Assembly (NCBI GenBank): GCA_031273285.1
Contig: JAISSE010000090.1
Coordinates: forward strand, 1-10,931
DNA from: Prevotellaceae bacterium
GTDB taxonomy: Bacteria; Bacteroidota; Bacteroidia; Bacteroidales; UBA932
Direction: 5' to 3'
DNA: 10,931 nt
Shown: positions 6,052 to 10,931 of the stretch, piece by piece
Layout of the letters: every line of letters starts with the position of its first letter
How positions within the stretch are numbered: position 1 is the stretch's first letter
Made by a program: the position numbers and the translations under genes
Notes under the pieces: model-generated
What the model was told of the DNA's origin: nothing
Seen by the model: only the letters and a program-made list of their open reading frames with translations
The model's database searches: none

Positions 6052-9000
6052 ATGGTACGGCGCATTTGTTTGATTTTATGGATGTATTGTTTTTCGTCCG
6101 TTCTACATTCGCAAATCAGTTACGATTTTGAATCGGGGTTTTCGGAGTGGATTCAGAAACCTGTATCTTCCTGGGAACTGACATCTTCGGCCATATCCGG
6201 TAACTTCTCTCTGAGGCATTCGCAAAAAAGTCCGGCGGGACCGGACACCATATTTGTCCCCGTAACAGGGATAACCTTCGCGGAACACGATGTAACATGG
6301 AAATTTCTGTTGAAACACACTTATAATCCCTCGAATACAAATAAATGGGCTGTTATTCTTGCGGCAAATAACACTTCCGGCAATTTCAACGGTTACGCTT
6401 TAGGCGTGAATATGAGGACACAAACTCTTAATGATGATATATTATGTTTGTACAGAGTTAATAACGGCGCTTATACCGAAATAATAAGAACAGACATCAA
6501 TTGGCAGACATCAATCACGACAAGTAATGTTGCAGCCTTGGAAATCAGGCGAAACCACAACAATTACTGGCATGTCGGTATCGGTATCGGCAACAATTTT
6601 TCGAATATTTCGTTTCATGCCGACAGTGTTTTGGACGCGGTATATTCGGATATTTCCCGGTTCGGTATTTTATATACTTTTACGGTTACCGCAGCAACGT
6701 CGTTGTTCATTGACGATATCAGCATAAATTCGGTGGATAGAACCGTGTTAAAAGCATCCGATACGGAAATAATTCCTCCGTACGAACAGACTTCGGGAGG
6801 AGATATTTCGTCGCTTGAGAAAGACACAATCGAAGTCTTGAGGTTTGATATACATGACATTGTAGATTCGGACACATTACCGACATATTTACATCAAATA
6901 ACCGTCAAAGACGCCAAACCGCCTTCTCATGCAAACTGGAAAACGACAATCAAAAACGCATATTTACACGCTGAAAACATTGGAAATCTGCAAATAGCCA
7001 ATACCGCAATAACCGACGATTCGATCGTGTTTCATTTGAGCGAAGATTTGCCCGTATCTTCCGGAAACACAATCGGTTTGTCGATGAAAATTGTTCTTAA
7101 CGATTCGTTGACGGATAATTCGGCTTTGCAATTTAAAATAGACAGGATAAATCACGGATTTGTTTCATCGACAGAGGGTTCGGGAATAATTACGGAATTA
7201 ACGGACGATATTGTCTCCGGCATTTTTACGCTGACTGTTGAAGCGGATACAATTCTTTGGTTCGACATTCCCGATACCGTCTTCATAAATTCCAATTTTT
7301 CCCTAACTGCCATTGCAGCAGACAATAAAGGAAACATAGACAAAGATTTTTCTTTTCCCGCCAACCTCGTTTTAAATGCCGGCGCCGGCAATCCGGCTTT
7401 TAATTCTCTTGCTTTTGTCAGCGGGAAACTTAATGCCGACAGCGTTTCGCATGATAAAGCCGAAAATATCGTCATACAACTTTCATCGCAATCCCTGTCT
7501 TCCGCAAATCGTTATATTTCAGTGATTTTAAACAGAAATTCAAGCGTGGAAAATCCGTCGCATCAAATTTTGGGAACAACGATAACGTCCGACGCCACGA
7601 GTATTGAAAGCGAAGTTCCTGTTTTTCGTTTTGTAATAAAAGACCATGCCGTTGATAATGTTCCCACTTTTGTGAACGAACTGAGATTCGAAAACCCTCT
7701 GAGCGAAACAAACTGGAGTAACGTCATCGACGGAATTTCGTTGTATAATGGCGAGCAGCGACTGATAACCAATATAATAGACCAAAAGAAAGATTACATT
7801 CGCGTAGGATTGTTTCCGGGCAGTTTAACAGTCGGCGATGGCGAAGAAACAGAAATCACATTGAATATATGGCTGAAAACCAAGGTTGCGGATAAAACCG
7901 TGCTGGTTTTCCATATTCCGGCAACAAATCACGGATGCAAGGCAGCGCAAAACGGTTCGCTATTTTCCGATAATTTTACTCAAAATATTGTATCCGATAC
8001 ATTTAGCATTGAAGTGCAGGCAACGAAGATTATTTTCAAAACTGCTCCGGCAAATGTCGTTCCCGATGATCCTTTTTCGGTGGAAATCAATGCGGTAAAC
8101 GATGACGGGACGATTGATATTGACGAGACCGGCGAAGTTGCTCTGGCACTTGTTTCGGACAACGGCAGTCTGAGCAGCGTTTCGGGAATGAAACAGCAAC
8201 TGGTCAAAGGCAAAATTGTCTGGAATGACTTGACAATCAACATGCCTTTGATGTTCAAAATAAAAGCGGGACATACCCGTTTCGGAGAAATCACTTCGGG
8301 TGAAATCGCGTCAATGGACACGGATTCGGAGGTTTTGCCTGTATTGTCGCAGCAAAAGTCTATTTTCAAATCCACAGATACTTCGATAAACGCGGCAAAA
8401 GAAGTGATTCGATTCAAAATCAGGGATAAAGGGACAAATGACGGCTTACCCGTCATTATCGATAAAATGGTTTTCGGCACAATTTCCGAAATTTTCATAC
8501 CTGATTTGATTGCCGGAGCAGCATTGTTGTCGGACGGTCAAAATATTTCAGTATCATTGACTTCTGCCGAAGATCAAATAACGGTCATCCCCGACAGTTT
8601 AATTATTCCCGACGGTGAATCACGTGAAATTATTCTGAAAATATTTCTTAACCGACCCAAATGTGTGGATGGCAGCAAATTACAGCTGTATATTCCGGCA
8701 GCGGCTCATGGATGGACAGTGAATCAAAACAGTTCCCAATTGCTCAAAACGTTTGAATATCCGATATATTCCGAAATCCATTCCATTGATGTAGAGGCGT
8801 CTCAGCTTACAATTTTGAATCAGCCGATGATAGTATTGAAAAACACGCCTTTTTCGCTCAACATTGGAGCTACCGATTACATGGGGAATGTAGATACATC
8901 TTTTATAAACAGTATCAGCATTTTAAAATCGGACGGCTTGGGAGAATTGCAAAGTTTGCACACAACACAATTTGCCGGAATTTCAACATTTAATGCAATT

Positions 9001-10931
9001 TACGATTCTTTGGGCGATTTTTCCATTAAAGGCGCAAGTGCGAATATGGCTGAGACGGTTTCAATGCCGATATATTCTGCAAATGCCATGGATACCGTTG
9101 TAAAATCCGGTATGTCAGCATGGAACAACACCGGCGACTGGAGTTGGAACGGCAATAAACTTAAACACAATTCCGGAGACGGATTCAGCTATGTATCTGC
9201 ACCAATGGATATTGAGATGACAAAAGGAATTGTGCAATGGGATTTTACCGTCGAAAACGGAAATTTCGACCCGTCTTCGGATAATGCTTTTTGGTGCGTT
9301 TTGTCGTCGGATAGAGATGATTTTGAGGATGATAATTTGTCTGCTTATATCGCCGGAGTCAATTACACGGGCAGTTCCGATTTGATTTCCGTCTGGAAAG
9401 TTAAAGCCGGCAGCAAACAACTGTTGTGGTCAGGCAATTATGATTGGAATGCAAACACAACGGTGAGAATAATTATACAAAAGTCTGAAAATGAGTGGGA
9501 AATTTTCATGCAGGAAAAAGACCGTCCGATTTTGTTTGCCGGAAAATTTTCTGATAACGAATCGTTTGCAAACAAATTTTCGGGATTCGTTTTCAAATAT
9601 ACAAGTACAAGAAACGGCATGTTTTCAATTAATAATTACGAAGTTATAAAGACAAATCTGCCTTTGACGGTCAGCGGAGCCGAAATAATAGACAAAAACA
9701 ATATACAAATAAGTTTCAACACAAATATTGCTTTTCCGCAAGCATCAAGCCTTGATAATTACTTGCTTACATCCATATTTGATACTTTTGAAATATTTAG
9801 CGCCGATAAAATCAGTGATAATGAAATAAGATTACACACAGAATTACTTGGCGACACTTTATTTTTGCTGTCAATTTCCGGAATTACAGATATTTCCGGC
9901 TCAAAAATAAAAGATACCATATTGGAACTTCGACGAAGCGGCGCACAGGCAAATTGTTCGTTTGAAGCGTTGAGCAGAACTCGATTGGTTCTGGAATTTA
10001 ACAGAAATATGGTTGACTCAATAATCACCAATACAGATAATTATCTTTTAACTAATGTTTCCGGTGATACTTTTTCGATACAACAAATTACAAAAAATGC
10101 AGGGAAATTTTACATCGACTGCGATTCTTTGCGCGGTAGCGCTTTTGTGTTATATTATAATAATTTGGAGACGGAGGACGGTTTTATCCTCAGCGACAGC
10201 GTGCTGCTGAACAAATCCTATCTTCCCGCAAAAATCGTCAAGGCGGAAGCCCTGTCGCCTTCAACAGTGGTTGTGGAGTTTAACAAAAACATTTCGGAAG
10301 CGGGCAATTATAGCGTAGAAAACATGCGGGGAACGGTTTTTGATGTTGTTTCCAAAACAATTGACGGCAAACGGGTTACACTGACCCTGTCAGAGACGCT
10401 TTTGGGGAACAGTTTCACGGTGCATGTCGATGGAGCACGGGACAGCGAGGACTTTACGGTAAGTGATTCCGCTTATTTCAGGTATCAGACCGTGAGTTTC
10501 GGCGATTTGGTTTTCAGCGAGATAATGGCAAAACCAAATCCGCCCGTCGCTCTGCCCGACAGGGAATATCTGGAACTTTACAACCGCACCGGCGACACGG
10601 TTTATCTGACCGATTTTCGCATTCTGTACGGCGCGGGAAAGTCGTCGAGAATCACGGCGGGAAAAATTGCGCCTCACGGATACGTCATTGTGTGCGCGTC
10701 CGCGTCGGTATCGGAACTTTCCGCGTATGGCGACGCATTTTCCGCAACTTCGTTTCCGAGTCTTCTCGATGCCGGCATGGTGCTGACGCTGACCTCTTCC
10801 GACAGTACGGTTGTTGCCGTTGTCGAATACGGCAGCCCGTCCTACGGAGACGACGCCAAATCAAAAGGCGGATGGTCTCTGGAGCGAATCGATCCCGACA
10901 ATCTGTCGGACAACGGAAACTGGAAGGCTTC
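6052..10931 (+). CDS. Giant exported multidomain surface protein with lamin-tail domain (3' truncated by window end)
   Basis: The frame is open from ATG 6052 to the last base: 1,626 complete codons and no stop. Residues 1-21 are a signal peptide (MVRRICLILWMYCFSSVLHS, cleavage likely near Q21). Residues about 24-230 form a beta-rich jelly-roll-like domain opening YDFESGFSEW. Residues about 258-1006 are three tandem 259-residue modules. Residues about 1019-1203 form a second jelly-roll-like domain resembling the first. Residues about 1205-1482 hold three Big_5-like Ig repeats with EFN or SFN strand motifs and the recurring NYLLT. From about 1483 on is a lamin-tail domain (FSEIMAKPNPP, YLELYN, GGWSLERIDPDN). 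Proteins of this build in Bacteroidota are large cell-surface or secreted proteins, often exported by type IX secretion; the sorting domain, if any, lies beyond the window. No enzymatic motif is seen, so adhesion or a structural role is inference. ATG 6045 is in another frame and closes after 28 codons. Confidence 0.88.
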   Translation, partial: MVRRICLILWMYCFSSVLHSQISYDFESGFSEWIQKPVSSWELTSSAISGNFSLRHSQKSPAGPDTIFVPVTGITFAEHDVTWKFLLKHTYNPSNTNKWAVILAANNTSGNFNGYALGVNMRTQTLNDDILCLYRVNNGAYTEIIRTDINWQTSITTSNVAALEIRRNHNNYWHVGIGIGNNFSNISFHADSVLDAVYSDISRFGILYTFTVTAATSLFIDDISINSVDRTVLKASDTEIIPPYEQTSGGDISSLEKDTIEVLRFDIHDIVDSDTLPTYLHQITVKDAKPPSHANWKTTIKNAYLHAENIGNLQIANTAITDDSIVFHLSEDLPVSSGNTIGLSMKIVLNDSLTDNSALQFKIDRINHGFVSSTEGSGIITELTDDIVSGIFTLTVEADTILWFDIPDTVFINSNFSLTAIAADNKGNIDKDFSFPANLVLNAGAGNPAFNSLAFVSGKLNADSVSHDKAENIVIQLSSQSLSSANRYISVILNRNSSVENPSHQILGTTITSDATSIESEVPVFRFVIKDHAVDNVPTFVNELRFENPLSETNWSNVIDGISLYNGEQRLITNIIDQKKDYIRVGLFPGSLTVGDGEETEITLNIWLKTKVADKTVLVFHIPATNHGCKAAQNGSLFSDNFTQNIVSDTFSIEVQATKIIFKTAPANVVPDDPFSVEINAVNDDGTIDIDETGEVALALVSDNGSLSSVSGMKQQLVKGKIVWNDLTINMPLMFKIKAGHTRFGEITSGEIASMDTDSEVLPVLSQQKSIFKSTDTSINAAKEVIRFKIRDKGTNDGLPVIIDKMVFGTISEIFIPDLIAGAALLSDGQNISVSLTSAEDQITVIPDSLIIPDGESREIILKIFLNRPKCVDGSKLQLYIPAAAHGWTVNQNSSQLLKTFEYPIYSEIHSIDVEASQLTILNQPMIVLKNTPFSLNIGATDYMGNVDTSFINSISILKSDGLGELQSLHTTQFAGISTFNAIYDSLGDFSIKGASANMAETVSMPIYSANAMDTVVKSGMSAWNNTGDWSWNGNKLKHNSGDGFSYVSAPMDIEMTKGIVQWDFTVENGNFDPSSDNAFWCVLSSDRDDFEDDNLSAYIAGVNYTGSSDLISVWKVKAGSKQLLWSGNYDWNANTTVRIIIQKSENEWEIFMQEKDRPILFAGKFSDNESFANKFSGFVFKYTSTRNGMFSINNYEVIKTNLPLTVSGAEIIDKNNIQISFNTNIAFPQASSLDNYLLTSIFDTFEIFSADKISDNEIRLHTELLGDTLFLLSISGITDISGSKIKDTILELRRSGAQANCSFEALSRTRLVLEFNRNMVDSIITNTDNYLLTNVSGDTFSIQQITKNAGKFYIDCDSLRGSAFVLYYNNLETEDGFILSDSVLLNKSYLPAKIVKAEALSPSTVVVEFNKNISEAGNYSVENMRGTVFDVVSKTIDGKRVTLTLSETLLGNSFTVHVDGARDSEDFTVSDSAYFRYQTVSFGDLVFSEIMAKPNPPVALPDREYLELYNRTGDTVYLTDFRILYGAGKSSRITAGKIAPHGYVIVCASASVSELSAYGDAFSATSFPSLLDAGMVLTLTSSDSTVVAVVEYGSPSYGDDAKSKGGWSLERIDPDNLSDNGNWKA
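6823..9060 (+). repeat. Three tandem two-part 259-residue protein modules
   Basis: Each module has part A, about 140 residues (from a V-x-RF-x-I-x-D strand and a following Pro to a V-E-A/V-Q-A end), and part B, about 80-115 residues (Ig-like, with a central F-S-L/V strand). Modules begin near 6823, 7600 and 8389. Two independent anchors keep exact phase. The His of the HG motif (NHGF, NHGC, AHGW) lies at 7153, 7930 and 8707, steps of 777 and 777 bases. The Phe of the part-B FS(L/V) motif lies at 7297, 8074 and 8851, again 777 and 777. DNA identity between copies is visibly low, so duplication is old and protein-level structure was kept. Confidence 0.75.
9106..9660 (+). repeat. Second jelly-roll-like domain, paralogous to the N-terminal one
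   Basis: The order of motifs repeats that of residues about 24-230. V-x-W-x-F is followed by a Pro-Ser-containing loop before W. Then comes ALGVN in the first copy and IAGVN in this one. Next is DILCLYRV against DLISVWKV, then a Trp after DIN or DYD, then a strand ending YWHVGI against EWEIFM. This suggests an internal duplication flanking the three modules. A carbohydrate-binding or lectin-like role is possible but not shown. Confidence 0.6.

Noticed and set aside
6045..6131. 28-codon frame from ATG 6045 overlapping the giant gene start
   Set aside because: It is in a different frame, is very short, and its product has no signal or domain; ATG 6052 gives a proper signal peptide.
6103..10677. 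Numerous small frames on both strands within the giant gene
   Set aside because: They are shadows of the single long open frame, which has continuous domain content.

Overview
The window looks like a chromosomal segment of a Bacteroidota (Bacteroidetes) bacterium, probably an anaerobe. Four things point there. Gene starts are preceded by the phylum's TAnnTTTG -7 promoter element rather than by strong Shine-Dalgarno sites. Ribosomal protein S16 carries the long acidic/basic C-terminal tail typical of the phylum. There is a secreted GH43 glycosidase. There is also a giant secreted multidomain protein that reaches a lamin-tail domain. Rubrerythrin suggests anaerobic or microaerobic life. Genus cannot be read from the sequence.

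Layout. Positions 1-555 are intergenic, with a short ATG-rich repeat, a long inverted repeat and a probable promoter. Rubrerythrin (556-1131, +) and pyruvate kinase (1212-2648, -) converge on a hairpin-plus-T-run terminator at 1163-1200. Positions 2649-3241 are intergenic and hold the divergent promoters of pyk and rpsP, an 11-bp tandem repeat and a perfect 16-bp inverted repeat. rpsP (3242-3787) and rimM (from a TTG at 3789 to 4283) form a tight ribosome-biogenesis operon. A GH43 family protein (4506-5474) has its own promoter, which predicts an almost leaderless mRNA. Positions 5475-6051 are intergenic and repeat-rich: a 21-bp tandem repeat beginning at the GH43 stop codon, a 26-bp inverted-repeat pair, and a copy of a dispersed GCAATCTCCC-type repeat.

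The right 45% of the window is one reading frame, open from ATG 6052 to the last base with no stop codon. Its 1,626+ codons encode an exported modular protein. In order: signal peptide, jelly-roll-like domain, three tandem copies of a 259-residue two-part module, a second jelly-roll-like domain, three Big_5-like Ig repeats, and a lamin-tail domain cut by the window edge. This is the most interesting object here. I found its repeat architecture by aligning the translation by eye; it should be tested by profile searches.

The housekeeping genes (rbr, pyk, rpsP, rimM) are ordinary. The GH43 enzyme and the giant protein are the accessory, surface-facing part. They have separate promoters and are 577 bp apart, so a functional link between them is not shown. 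I saw no CRISPR array, tRNA, rRNA, transposase or phage gene.
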